From assembly GCF_001748285.1 (NCBI RefSeq), contig NZ_BDGT01000020.1, forward strand, positions 1 through 64,000: a stretch of 64,000 nt of DNA, read 5' to 3'. Below the pieces are notes generated by a model. It did not search any database. It saw nothing but the letters and a program-made list of their open reading frames with translations, and had not been told where the DNA came from. Both the position numbers and the translations under genes were made by a program. This DNA comes from Thermogemmatispora onikobensis (GTDB lineage: Bacteria > Chloroflexota > Ktedonobacteria > Ktedonobacterales > Ktedonobacteraceae). Positions 47,435 to 56,350 of the stretch are shown piece by piece (position 1 is the stretch's first letter; each line of letters starts with the position of its first letter).

Positions 47435-48688
47435 TCAAGAGGCGCCAGTTCCCCTGCGCCCCTGCCCCTCGTCAGGACCAGAGGAGCGCTGCTGAAGATC
47501 AACCACCTCGATGCTCTCACCTCCTTCTTTGAGCGTCGCGGCGCCCGCATTGGCGCTGGCCCCTGCTGCCTGCAAGCGAGGCCCACCAGGGCGTAGGCGA
47601 CGCACCAGACCAATGACTCCGCCTGGCTCAAACAGCAGGAAGACAATGATGAGCAGGCCATAGAGCAGGGCATTCAGATCGCCGCTGCTGAGGCCCCCGC
47701 CGCCAGTGCTGGGCGGCAGCAGCGAGAAGTAGTCGATGACCTGGGGCAGGGCGAAGACAAAGGCCGCTCCCAGAATCGACCCCCAGACATCGGCAATGCC
47801 GCCGATGATGATGGCTGCCACAAACTGGATCGAGAGGCTCAGACTCCAATAGTCGGGGATCACATAACGCGCATAGGAGACATAGAGCGCGCCGGCCACG
47901 CCCGCCAGGAACGACGAGAGCACGAAGGCCCCCATCTTGACCTCAAAAAGGTTCACCCCCATGATGGCAGCGCCCACTTCGTGGTCCCGCACGGCCCGCA
48001 TAGCACGACCGACGCGCGAACGGCTGAGGTTGTAGACGAAGAGTGCCGAGAACAGGAGGATGACCAGAATGAGCAGGAAATATTGTTGCCCAGAGGTCAG
48101 GGCGATGCCAAAAATGCTGTTCTGCTGGTCGAGCGAGAAGCCCCCAAAAGCCGGCACAGGGAAATTGCGCCCCTGCGGCCCTCCAGTGATGAAATTCAGG
48201 TTGCGGAACAGATAATTGCCGATGAAGACCAGGGCCAGGGTCACAATGCCCAGATAGAAGCCGCGCAGGCGCAAGGCGCTCGGTCCAATCAGCGCCCCAA
48301 CCAGGGCCGCGACCAGGCCCGCCGCCGGCAGCCAGATGAAGACAGGCAGGCCCAGACCCCAGGGATCAAGCGCTCCCTGTGGCGGATTGCCCCCCAATAG
48401 GGCCGCCGTATAGCCTCCCAGCCCCATGAAGAAAGCCAGACCCAGCGAAATCTGACCGGTATAGCCTGAGAGGAGATTGAGCGCCAAAGTGGCAATCGCC
48501 GCAATCAGGCAGTAGTTGACAATGGTAAACCAGTCGTCGCCGGCCAGCGAGAAGAAGAGCAGCAGGGCCAGCACTCCAACCCCCAGCCAGAGCCAGCGCG
48601 CCAGGTTCCCTAGCAGGCGCGGCGGCTCGGCCTCCCGTGGCAGCTCCTGACGAAGACGGCTACGGCCACGCTCCCGTGTAGCGATCAT
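47435..48688 (-). CDS. livM: Branched-chain-type ABC permease, LivM family
   Basis: 417 residues, about eight to ten TM helices. LivM hallmark text: LNLLSGYTGQISLGLAFFMGLGGYTAALL, LRGFYLGIVTLALVFIGNYLFRNL, VGRAMRAVRDHEVGAAIMGVN and SLSIQFVAAIIIGGIADVWGSILGA. About 40 residues of cytoplasmic N-terminal extension and a Gly/Ala/Glu-rich C-terminal tail exceed the usual length. The ATG at 48688 overlaps the livH stop by four bases (ATGA), showing translational coupling. The 233-bp gap before the binding-protein gene (47202-47434) contains no gene. Confidence 0.93.
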   Translation of the reverse strand: MIATRERGRSRLRQELPREAEPPRLLGNLARWLWLGVGVLALLLFFSLAGDDWFTIVNYCLIAAIATLALNLLSGYTGQISLGLAFFMGLGGYTAALLGGNPPQGALDPWGLGLPVFIWLPAAGLVAALVGALIGPSALRLRGFYLGIVTLALVFIGNYLFRNLNFITGGPQGRNFPVPAFGGFSLDQQNSIFGIALTSGQQYFLLILVILLFSALFVYNLSRSRVGRAMRAVRDHEVGAAIMGVNLFEVKMGAFVLSSFLAGVAGALYVSYARYVIPDYWSLSLSIQFVAAIIIGGIADVWGSILGAAFVFALPQVIDYFSLLPPSTGGGGLSSGDLNALLYGLLIIVFLLFEPGGVIGLVRRLRPGGPRLQAAGASANAGAATLKEGGESIEVVDLQQRSSGPDEGQGRRGTGAS

Positions 48689-49584
48689 ACGCGCTCTACC
48701 TTTCTTGAGCCAAAGAGACCATAGGGACGAATCAGGAGGATGAGGATCATGATCAGATAGGGCGTCACTTCGTGCAGGCCCGTGCCAACCACTGCCGGCA
48801 GGCGACTCTCGTAGCCAGCCGTCAGGACGCTGGTCAGGCCGATGATGACGCCACCAACGACCGCGCCGCTGATCGAGTCGAGGCCCCCCAGAATGATAGC
48901 CGGGAAGGCCACCAGGGCCGCATTGCCAAAGTTGGGATCAATGGCCAGACTGTCGATCGCCAGCAGCACACCGCCAAGCGTTGTGATGGCTGCCGCCAGC
49001 CCCCAGGCCAGTGCATAGACAGTGCGCACGTCGATCCCCATAGCAAGAGCCGCCTCCTGATCCAGAGCCGTGGCCCGCATGGCCAGCCCATAGCGCGTGC
49101 GGCGAAAGAAATAGTAGAGGGCCGCACAGAGCACAATAGTTACGGCAATGGTCCAGAGGTCACTGCTGCCCAGATGGACCCCGGCCACGTTGAAGCCACT
49201 GGTGACAGTGAAAGGCGTGGCCGCCGGAATGGTGCGCGACCCCCAGCCTACAACCACAAGCGTGCGCAGAATAATGTCCAGACCAATGGTAATCATGAGG
49301 ATAGTGAAAGGCGGACGACCAATCATCCTGCGCAGGACAAGACGCTCAAAGAGGAGGCCGATGAGAATCGTGACCAGCAGCCCCAACGGTAGCGCCAGCA
49401 AAAAAGGCAGGTGCCAGTTCAGAACAGCGCTGGCTACCACATAGGTGCCCACAAGCAGCAGCTCGCCCTGGGCGAAATTGATGACCTGACTCGCCTTGAA
49501 GATGATGCTAAAGCCCAGTCCGATAAGGGCGTAGATACAGCCCTGGGCCGCGCCCGCAAAGACCAGCTGAAGGAAGTAGGCCAT
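48685..49584 (-). CDS. livH: Branched-chain-type ABC permease, LivH family
   Basis: 299 residues, about eight TM helices. LivH hallmarks: FAGAAQGCIYALIGLGFSIIFKASQVINFAQGELLLVGTYV, TRYGLAMRATALDQEAALAMGI (the EAA-like loop contacting the ATPases), IAVVLLAIDS and FPAIILGGLDSISGAVVGGVIIG. The protein partners LivM in the membrane. The start ATG at 49584 is preceded by GGAGGAGCTATGAGCT. It follows livG after a 217-bp gap containing a tandem repeat, which may cut or modulate the operon. Confidence 0.93.
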   Translation of the reverse strand: MAYFLQLVFAGAAQGCIYALIGLGFSIIFKASQVINFAQGELLLVGTYVVASAVLNWHLPFLLALPLGLLVTILIGLLFERLVLRRMIGRPPFTILMITIGLDIILRTLVVVGWGSRTIPAATPFTVTSGFNVAGVHLGSSDLWTIAVTIVLCAALYYFFRRTRYGLAMRATALDQEAALAMGIDVRTVYALAWGLAAAITTLGGVLLAIDSLAIDPNFGNAALVAFPAIILGGLDSISGAVVGGVIIGLTSVLTAGYESRLPAVVGTGLHEVTPYLIMILILLIRPYGLFGSRKVERV

Positions 49585-49700
49585 AGCTCATAGCTCCTCC
49601 TGACACAAGCAAGCCGCAAATAGCGCGATCGAGCGACACGTAACAAGAGAGCGCCCTGGTACATTCAGGGCCAGAGAAGAAGCCTTCGGGCCTCTCCATA

Positions 49701-49756
49701 CAAGCAAGCAAGTAAGCAAACCAACAAACCAACAAACCAACAAACCAACAAACGGA
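49701..49756 (-). repeat. 8-bp tandem repeat array between livG and livH
   Basis: CAAACCAA repeated four times exactly (49717-49748), then CAAACGGA, preceded by CAAG tetramers (49701-49716). It occupies the 217-bp gap inside the liv operon. Confidence 0.85.
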
Positions 49757-49801
49757 CAAAGAAGCGAGTCTGCCGATTGATCTGCCAGCACGAGGCAATC
49801 T

Positions 49802-50674
49802 TTAGTTTTCGGAGACAGCGGGCAGGTCATCGGCGGGCGCCGGTAGCTGCTCCGATTCTTCGCCCAGATAGGCTTTGATGACCGCCGGATTGGCCTGGAT
49901 TTCCGCAGGCCTCCCTTCGGCAATGACCCGGCCAAAGTCCAGCACCAGCACGCGGTCGGCCAGGCCCATGACCAGGGCCATATCGTGCTCAACGAGGATC
50001 TGGGTAATGCCCAGCTGCTCTTTGATCTCCAGGATAATGGCGGCAATCTCCTCGGTCTCTTCCAGACCCATGCCCGCCACCGGCTCATCCAGCAGCAGCA
50101 GGCGCGGCTCCATCGCCAGGGCACGCGCCAGGTCAGCCCGCTTCTGCAGGCCATAGGGCAGGCTGCCTAGAGGACGGTCGCGCACCTCTTTCATGTTTAG
50201 CAGATCAAGAATATGGAGACAATAGGCGCGGTTCTCCCATTCTTCGCGTCGAGTTGGACCGATAAACAGTCCAGCGCGCAGGATGCCACTGTGCATGCGT
50301 GTATGGCGTCCCAGCAGCAGATACTCTAACACAGTCATAGTGGGGAACTGGCCCATATTCTGAAAAGTTCGAGCAATACCAGCTCTTGCTACCTGATGGG
50401 GTTTGAAGCGCAGCAGGTTCTGACCTGCAAAGGTGACGTGGCCCGCCTCGGGCTGATAGACGCGCGAGAGCACATTAAACAGGGAGGTTTTGCCGGCGCC
50501 GTTGGGGCCGATAACGGCAAAGAGTTCCCCTGGCCAGACGACGAAAGAGACCTCGCTGAGGGCGCGCACGCCGGCAAAGCGCACCGAGAGCCGTTCAACG
50601 CGCAGGAGCGGCTCATTGGCCTTCAGCTGATGGTTGTTGCCGGGCAGGTTACTCTGGTTGGGCCTCTCGCTCAT
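49802..50674 (-). CDS. livG: Branched-chain-type ABC ATPase, LivG family
   Basis: 290 residues. ABC ATPase with Walker A GPNGAGKTSLFNVLS, Q-loop FQNMGQFPTMTVLEYLLLGRHTR (the long LivG insertion), signature LPYGLQKRADLARAL (LPYG as in LivG) and Walker B LLLLDEPVAGMG, followed by ILVEHDMALVMGLADRV. One of two ATPases of this importer. Start ATG 50674 with GGAGGT seven bases upstream, overlapping the livF stop by four bases (ATGA). The upstream frame adds three codons without an SD. A longer C-terminal tail (EESEQLPAPADDLPAV) is beyond the usual length. Confidence 0.94.
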   Translation of the reverse strand: MSERPNQSNLPGNNHQLKANEPLLRVERLSVRFAGVRALSEVSFVVWPGELFAVIGPNGAGKTSLFNVLSRVYQPEAGHVTFAGQNLLRFKPHQVARAGIARTFQNMGQFPTMTVLEYLLLGRHTRMHSGILRAGLFIGPTRREEWENRAYCLHILDLLNMKEVRDRPLGSLPYGLQKRADLARALAMEPRLLLLDEPVAGMGLEETEEIAAIILEIKEQLGITQILVEHDMALVMGLADRVLVLDFGRVIAEGRPAEIQANPAVIKAYLGEESEQLPAPADDLPAVSEN

Positions 50675-51474
50675 GACTGCCACCTCCTCTCTGCCGATCC
50701 CGCTCGCCGCCGCTGACGCAGGTACCCAAGCGCGAGCTGGCGCTCTCCTTCGCGCAGGCCCAGGTAGAACTGACGGATGTTCTCCTCTTGCAAGAGGCGC
50801 GCGGCTGGAGCTGCCAGAACCACACGCCCGGTCTCCAGTACATAGCCATAATGGGCGACCGAGAGAGCCATCTGCGCATTTTGTTCAACGAGCAGAACAG
50901 CGGTGCCTTCGGCGTTGATCTCGGTGATGATGCTGCGGATGCGCTGCACCATGAAAGGGGCCAGGCCAAGGGAAGGTTCGTCGAGGAGGAGCAGGCGCGG
51001 CGAGGCCATCAGGGCGCGCCCAATGGCCAGCATCTGCTGTTCGCCGCCTGAGAGATAGCCCGCACGACTGTTGCGCCGCTCGGCCAGAACCGGGAAGAGG
51101 CTCATGACACGATCGTAGGCCCGCCGGATAGCAGCGGGATTGCGCACAGTGATGGCGCCGGCGTGGAGGTTCTCATCAACGGTCAGGTCTTCAAAGAGGC
51201 GGCGCCCCTCCAGGACCTGGGCGATACCCAGCTGCACGATGCGCGTGGGGGAGAGGCGGTCAATGCGCTCGCCCTCAAAGAGGATGTGACCACCAACGAG
51301 GGCGCCACGATGCATTGGGAGCAGGCCGGAAATGGCCCGCAGGAGGGTGGTCTTGCCAGCTCCATTGGTGCCCAGCAGGGCGACGACCACCTTGTCAGGG
51401 ATCTCAAGCGAGACACCCCGCAGCGCGGGGATGACGTTCTGATAGGTGACAGCAACGTCCTGCAGCACTAGCAT
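50671..51474 (-). CDS. livF: Branched-chain-type ABC ATPase, LivF family
   Basis: 267 residues. Walker A GTNGAGKTTLLRAISGL, Q-loop region LEGRRLFEDLTVDENL, signature YLSGGEQQMLAIGRAL, Walker B LLLLDEPSLGLAP and LLVEQNAQMALSVAHYGYVLETGRV, all LivF-typical. The C-terminus is extended by an Arg-rich segment. It is the first gene of the livFGHM-J run; the ATG at 51474 has GGAGG eight bases upstream and the frame continues to 51609 without coding character. The regulator gene at 51818 is divergent, sharing the promoter region. Confidence 0.94.
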   Translation of the reverse strand: MLVLQDVAVTYQNVIPALRGVSLEIPDKVVVALLGTNGAGKTTLLRAISGLLPMHRGALVGGHILFEGERIDRLSPTRIVQLGIAQVLEGRRLFEDLTVDENLHAGAITVRNPAAIRRAYDRVMSLFPVLAERRNSRAGYLSGGEQQMLAIGRALMASPRLLLLDEPSLGLAPFMVQRIRSIITEINAEGTAVLLVEQNAQMALSVAHYGYVLETGRVVLAAPAARLLQEENIRQFYLGLREGERQLALGYLRQRRRAGSAERRWQS

Positions 51475-51609
51475 AGGCGCTTCCTCCGTCGGCAGCGATG
51501 CTGACTCTCTCTCCCTGGCCCTGGCTCGCTTCCCTGCTCCGGCCCACCCGCCCGCGGATACTCCGCCGGCGCTGCAGCCCAACTCAGCCAGGCTTGTCTC
51601 TCTCTGCAA

Positions 51610-51627
51610 CTAGCCCAAACAGGCTAG
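51610..51627. promoter_or_regulatory. Hairpin in the livF leader
   Basis: CTAGCC-CAAACA-GGCTAG, perfect 6-bp arms, about 136 bp before the livF ATG. It could be an operator or leader hairpin. Confidence 0.3.
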
Positions 51628-51724
51628 CCCCCCGCCTGCTCTCTCCATCTGCCTGCGCCGCCGCAGGACCGTCTCCTTGCCGCTGGCACCGACCCTGGCG
51701 GCCACTGGCGTTTCATGCAAGCCT

Positions 51725-51755
51725 ATTGTAAACAGGCAGCGCGATGGTATACAAT
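51725..51755. promoter_or_regulatory. Symmetric bidirectional promoter of livF and the PucR-type gene
   Basis: ATTGTA (51725-51730) and TACAAT (51750-51755) form an inverted repeat. Plus strand: TTGTAA, 18 bp, TACAAT. Minus strand: TTGTAT, 18 bp, TACAAT. Each -10 is therefore the reverse complement of the other side's -35. Confidence 0.55.
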
Positions 51756-51817
51756 GTCTCTATCTACAAATTGGCGGATAGCTATTTGTTGGCTTCCACA
51801 ATGGCGAGGGCGCCACT

Positions 51818-53959
51818 ATGCAAGAGCATTGTCCAGATCCCTGGACCCCCGTGACGCATGCCCTGAAGAGCGCGGCCCTCTATCCGGGGCAGCGCGAGGA
51901 CGCGATTGCGCGCGCTCTCCAGGAGCTGTTGGCGCGCGTGCCCGCCGTGGCCACGGCCTTGATCTGGCCTTGCCCGCAGCGCAAGGGGCCGTGGAAGGTC
52001 TACTATGCCGGCATCCGGCGTAACGCCATGCACCGCTGGCTCTCGGCACGCCTTGATCCTTCTCCTGAGATGCTGGCCAGCGTCCTCGAACGCGACCTGC
52101 GCACCAGCCTCAGCGAGATGCCCCCGGCCCTCCTCCTGAAGCTCGCTTCCCCCGAGAGCGCTCGGCGCGCCTTCTGGATTCTCTGGCCCACTCCTGGCGA
52201 GGGCGGCGCCTTCTCGCTACCGCCCAACGAGGGGCTGCTGCGCGTCCGCCAGACCCTGGAGGCTCTGCTGGAGGTAGAGGAGAAGGAAGAACAGTATTTC
52301 GCGCCTAGCTCGCCCGTGCATGATCGCTCCCTGATCGAGGCCCTGACCCACGGCGATGCCCAGGCCCTGGCCGCTATTTTGAGCCTGGCCCGCATCGTGA
52401 CTCGCGCCGATTTTACCTTCTGGGGCCGCGCCTATAACGATGTGGTGGAGATCGCCGGTCACCTGGGAGCCCGTCAGAGCAATTTCGGCTTCGCCCTGGG
52501 CCTGGGACGCGGGATCGGCGGGCGCGTCGCTGCCTACGGCACCCCTATGGGGCGCGGCGACTACCGCAATTCCCCTTATCGCGACCCAAGCGTCTGCGAC
52601 ATTGTCGATCGCGAGCAGGTGCGCTCAGGCATGGCCCTGCCGGTGCGCTCGCAGACGGCCCCCGACGGCAGCGCTCATGTGGCCGCTGTCCTCTATACCA
52701 CCCGGCGCACGGTTGCCCCCTTCTCGCTGGCGGAATTTCTCCTTGGCCAGCGCCTCACCCGTCTGCTGGAGCCACTGCCGCCCGCCGAGCGCCCTACCGT
52801 GATCCACTGGCCCGGCCTGGCGCGCACTCCCGATGCCAAGACGGCCTGGTACGAGCTGCTGCTGCACGCCAATCGGGTGGAGGCCGTCGAGAACTGGGCT
52901 GGCCAACTGATCAAAGGTCCGGTGATCGTGACCGATGGCAACGGGAAACCCTATGTCCTGGCGCGCAGCGAGGAGCTGGAGCAGTTGCGCGCCGAGCGCG
53001 CCCGCCAACCCGAGAAGGTGCAGGTGGTTCCGTTGGCGCTCGCCGGCCTCGAGCGCGCCGGCTCGGTCTATCTCTGCCCCGCTGTGCCATTACCCCCCCC
53101 ACACTGGCCGGACTTCCTCTACGATCTGGTGGTGGCCTGCAACCTGGTGATTACACGCCTGGAACAGGTTCAGGATCAGCTCGATCGCCGCCGTGAGCAG
53201 TGGCTCCGTTCGCTGCTCAAGGGGCATTCGCTGCAATATGTCGAGCAAGATGGTTATCGGCTCGGCCTGCCGGTGGAGCGCGGTCAGTTCTGGGTACTGG
53301 CCTGGCCGCAGGAGAGCCTGCAAGCCATGAAGTCGGCCCGCAAGCGCATGATCGCCGAGAGTGTGGTGCTGGAGTGCCTGAAGAGTCCCTTGATCTTCGT
53401 CGACGACGACACGGCTATCGTCTTACTCGAAGGCCAGGCCCCTCAGCCGCCTTCCAAGGTGCGCGATGCTCTGCTGCAACACTGCGGCGTGCAGCCGCTG
53501 TGGATCGTCTACGGCGGACGCTATCACTCGCTTGAAGATCTGAAGATGGGCCTGACCCACACCATCGCCCTGGCCCAGAAGGCCCGCCGCGAGGGCTACG
53601 GCGAGTACTTGCTCGATGTCTATACCTTCGGCCTCGATAGCCTGCTGGAGAACCCGCGCCTGACGAAGGACCTGGAGGCTTTCGCCACCAAGCTGCTCAA
53701 GCCCTTGCTCGACTACGATCGTGCCACTGGCTCTCACCTGACGGAGACCTTCGTGCTGGCTCAGACCCTGGGCTCAGCCCAGGCTGTGGCCGAACGCCTG
53801 GGGGTCCACGTCAATACCATCCGCTATCGCTTGCACCGCGCCCAGGATCTGCTGGGCAGCGATGAACACACCCCCAAGGAACAAACGGCGATGGCCCTGG
53901 CGGCTTTCATCTGGCAACGCAGCCAGGCAGGAGAGGGCGCCGGCACCGCGAGCCTCTAG
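51818..53959 (+). CDS. PucR-type transcriptional regulator
   Basis: 713 residues. The C-terminus carries the PucR HTH_30 domain: LTETFVLAQTLGSAQAVAERLGVHVNTIRYRLHRAQDLLG, about residues 648-690. A GGDEF-like/CdaR region precedes it (GQFWVLAWPQESLQAMKSARK and RYHSLEDLKMGLTHTIALAQ). The N-terminal 400 residues contain a sensory (GAF-like) segment and are not recognised further. Proteins of this type activate nearby catabolic or transport genes. Its divergence from livFGHM across a shared promoter strongly suggests it controls that importer and responds to its substrate. The ATG at 51818 has only a weak Shine-Dalgarno. Confidence 0.85.
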   Translation: MQEHCPDPWTPVTHALKSAALYPGQREDAIARALQELLARVPAVATALIWPCPQRKGPWKVYYAGIRRNAMHRWLSARLDPSPEMLASVLERDLRTSLSEMPPALLLKLASPESARRAFWILWPTPGEGGAFSLPPNEGLLRVRQTLEALLEVEEKEEQYFAPSSPVHDRSLIEALTHGDAQALAAILSLARIVTRADFTFWGRAYNDVVEIAGHLGARQSNFGFALGLGRGIGGRVAAYGTPMGRGDYRNSPYRDPSVCDIVDREQVRSGMALPVRSQTAPDGSAHVAAVLYTTRRTVAPFSLAEFLLGQRLTRLLEPLPPAERPTVIHWPGLARTPDAKTAWYELLLHANRVEAVENWAGQLIKGPVIVTDGNGKPYVLARSEELEQLRAERARQPEKVQVVPLALAGLERAGSVYLCPAVPLPPPHWPDFLYDLVVACNLVITRLEQVQDQLDRRREQWLRSLLKGHSLQYVEQDGYRLGLPVERGQFWVLAWPQESLQAMKSARKRMIAESVVLECLKSPLIFVDDDTAIVLLEGQAPQPPSKVRDALLQHCGVQPLWIVYGGRYHSLEDLKMGLTHTIALAQKARREGYGEYLLDVYTFGLDSLLENPRLTKDLEAFATKLLKPLLDYDRATGSHLTETFVLAQTLGSAQAVAERLGVHVNTIRYRLHRAQDLLGSDEHTPKEQTAMALAAFIWQRSQAGEGAGTASL

Positions 53960-54078
53960 CTCTCACTCCGGCTCCCCCTCCCCCGCTTTGGCACGCGCTG
54001 CGCCCCCCCTCACCTGCGGGGATCGCCTTCCCCGGGACGGCACAGCCTCCTGTTCCCTGCCACAAAGAAGCAGCCTTG

Positions 54079-54127
54079 AATTTGTCAGTCAAAACATTGC
54101 CTTCCCCTGTTGCTCTCCTCATACAAT
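54079..54127 (+). promoter_or_regulatory. Upstream element A of the acyl-CoA dehydrogenase gene
   Basis: The block AATTTGTC…AAACATTG (54079-54099), then TACAAT (54122-54127). The same element occurs at 56118 before the MFS gene (18 of 21 positions identical, followed by TACAAT and GCTCTG in both). A -35 TTGCCT lies 19 bp before TACAAT. The gap 53960-54346 otherwise shows no gene. Confidence 0.55.
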
Positions 54128-54346
54128 AGCTCTGTACCCGGACCAGGCGTCCTGATCAGCTCTGCCTGCCATTGCTGGACAACTCACCAACCGGTCGCTC
54201 CTCTGTCGCCTGGAGGCAGCCCGCGCCATTCTTTAGTCAGCAGGCAAGGCCACCGCTGCCCGTCTTCAGGATGGGAGCGTGTTGGTCCGGCCCTGCCAGC
54301 AGGCAGGGAGAGAAGAAGCAGCCAGCAACCAACGAGGAGGAGAACT

Positions 54347-55513
54347 TTGGATTTCCGCCTGACAGAAGAACAGAAGATGATCCAGGAGACGGTGCGCGCC
54401 TTCGTCAAGAGGGAGCTGATGCCACTGGAAGGCGAGGTCTTGCGCAACGAACGAGAGGGACGCCCCGGCTTAGACCGCGCCAGGCTCCGCGAGCTTCAGC
54501 AGAAGGCCCGAGAACTAGGCTTCTGGGGCATCAACACGCCCGAGGAGTATGGCGGGGCCAACCTTGGCCCAATGATGACGGCAGTCATCACCATCGAACT
54601 TTATCGCACCTTTGTGCCCTTCACCTTCGGCGGCTCTGCCGATAATATTCTCTATAGCTGCAACGAGGAGCAGAAGAAGCGCTACCTGATCCCCACCATT
54701 AACGGCGAACGGCGCTCTTGCTTTGCCCTGACCGAGCCGGGGGCCGGCTCCGATGTCTCTAACCTCAAGATGCGGGCCGTCAAGGACGGCCATGACTGGG
54801 TCCTCAACGGCGAAAAGATCTTCATTACCAACGGCAACGAGGCCGACTTCGCCATGGTCTTCGCCCTCACCGACCCCGAGAAAGGGGTACATGAGGGCCT
54901 GACCTGCTTCCTGGTAGACCGGGAGATGGGCTGGCGCTCCAGCTATATTCCGACGATGGGTTCCTGGGGACCGGCATCCCTCTATTTCGAGAACGTGCGC
55001 GTTCCCGAGGAAAACATTCTGGGCGAGTTGAACAAGGGCTATCAGCTCGCCATGAAGTGGATCGGAGCCGGTCGCTGGCACATCGCCGCCCGCGCCGTTG
55101 GGGCCGCCGAGCGCCTGCTAGAGATGGCCATCGAGTACGCCCGCACGCGCGTGACCTTTGGCAAGCCCATCGCCGACCGCCAGGCCATCCAGTGGATGAT
55201 CGCCGACTCCTACGTGGAGATCGAAGCCGCCCGCTGGCTCACCCTCTTCGCCGCCTGGCAGGCAGAGCAGCAGATGGATAACCGCCAGGCCTCCTCGGTG
55301 GCCAAGCTCTACGGCGCCAATATGGCGAATCGCGTCGTGGACCGCGTCCTGCAGATTCATGGAGGCATGGGCTACACTAAGGAACTGCCGATTGAACGCT
55401 GGTACCGTGAGATGCGGGTCTGGCGGATCTTCGAGGGCACCGATGAGATCCAGCGCTTCATCATCGCCCGCAATCTGCTCCGCGGCCATGTCAAGGTCGG
55501 CGAGACGTTCTAA
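54347..55513 (+). CDS. Acyl-CoA dehydrogenase
   Basis: 388-residue flavoenzyme that oxidises acyl-CoA at the alpha-beta bond, passing electrons to ETF. N-terminal helical domain LDFRLTEEQKMIQETVRAFV, then the FAD/substrate middle domain with CFALTEPGAGSDVSNLKMRAV and WVLNGEKIFITNGNEADF. C-terminal text IFEGTDEIQRFIIARNLL carries the usual catalytic Glu in the YEGT-like position. The start is the TTG at 54347: GAGGAGGAG lies four bases upstream and gives a normal-length N-terminus, whereas the upstream frame is Pro/Arg-rich. Chain-length specificity cannot be told. It is preceded by a promoter-like element shared with the MFS gene. Confidence 0.93.
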   Translation: MDFRLTEEQKMIQETVRAFVKRELMPLEGEVLRNEREGRPGLDRARLRELQQKARELGFWGINTPEEYGGANLGPMMTAVITIELYRTFVPFTFGGSADNILYSCNEEQKKRYLIPTINGERRSCFALTEPGAGSDVSNLKMRAVKDGHDWVLNGEKIFITNGNEADFAMVFALTDPEKGVHEGLTCFLVDREMGWRSSYIPTMGSWGPASLYFENVRVPEENILGELNKGYQLAMKWIGAGRWHIAARAVGAAERLLEMAIEYARTRVTFGKPIADRQAIQWMIADSYVEIEAARWLTLFAAWQAEQQMDNRQASSVAKLYGANMANRVVDRVLQIHGGMGYTKELPIERWYREMRVWRIFEGTDEIQRFIIARNLLRGHVKVGETF

Positions 55514-55723
55514 GTAGCCTCCCCAGGCACAGCTCGGCCATCGTCCGCTGCTCCCAGCAGGAGGATGAGCAGGAAGCAGGAGAAAGGAAGAACAGAAGGA
55601 AAAGAAGGGCTTTCGCAGGCAGACCGGTAAGGCAAGGCAAGGATAGCCAGTTCTCACCTAGGGATGGGTTGGAGAGAGGTCGTCAATTGCCGCAAACTGC
55701 AGGAAGAGAAGGAGCTGGCTCTG

Positions 55724-55972
55724 ATGTCTGCATCCGAAGAGCAACCCAGTCGAGACGGGTCCGAGGTAGCTCGCCTGCTAGCCCAGATTCAGGCCGAATA
55801 CGAGGCGGCGGAGCGCGGCCTCCAGGGCCTGGCCGCAGGAGTAAGCCGCCATTGCTTTATCACACGACGCATGGAGCGCATGGGAGAGATTCATGCCCGG
55901 TTGCGGGCCCTGGTCGGCGAGCAAGCGATGACTCTGATCGCTCGCCAGCTTGATGGCCCTCAGCAGAGATAA
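55724..55972 (+). CDS. Small helical protein, unknown
   Basis: 82 residues, starting MSASEEQPSRDGS, then two or three amphipathic helices (EVARLLAQIQAEYEAAERGL and MERMGEIHARLRALVGEQAM) with a central Cys/His (SRHCFITRR). AAGGAG lies nine bases before the ATG at 55724; the upstream frame from 55664 has no SD. No domain recognised. It sits between the acyl-CoA dehydrogenase and MFS genes, possibly in the dehydrogenase transcript (210-bp gap). Confidence 0.6.
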   Translation: MSASEEQPSRDGSEVARLLAQIQAEYEAAERGLQGLAAGVSRHCFITRRMERMGEIHARLRALVGEQAMTLIARQLDGPQQR

Positions 55973-56117
55973 GCTCAATTCCCTCTCCATCCACATGCTC
56001 AGCCCGCACGAGCCAGCAGTTGGCCCCGCCAGTTTGCAGCGCCCCTGTCGGGAGCGCAAGACGACGGGGCCAGCTGGCCCGCCTTCTTGTTGTTGCTGAG
56101 TACAATTTCTCCCCGCC

Positions 56118-56164
56118 AATTTGTCCTTCCAAACATTGTCTGCCTGCCACTTTTTCTCTACAAT
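56118..56164 (+). promoter_or_regulatory. Upstream element B of the MFS gene
   Basis: AATTTGTC…AAACATTG (56118-56138), then TTGTCT (56136-56141), 17 bp, TACAAT (56159-56164). Near-duplicate of element A at 54079. It precedes the MFS ATG by about 190 bp; the leader between has no gene. Confidence 0.6.
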
Positions 56165-56350
56165 GGCTCTGCATACGTCACCTTCTCGCTATGTTGTCCG
56201 AGTGGATAACATGAGCACAGAGATGAGTACTCTTCTTCCTTTTTCGTACAAGGGAGGCTGCCAGGGCATCAGAGAAGAGAAAAGAAAGGATCTTCTCTTT
56301 CTCATGGAACATAGCTGATTTCCCAGACGTAGAAGCAATAGGAGTGCAGC

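Noticed and set aside
47275-47673. Minus-strand frame between the binding-protein and livM genes
   Set aside because: Antisense-like composition overlapping the livM tail; no SD or domain.
49717-49756. Possible CRISPR-like repeat array
   Set aside because: The unit is only 8 bp with no spacers and no cas genes nearby; it is a simple tandem repeat.
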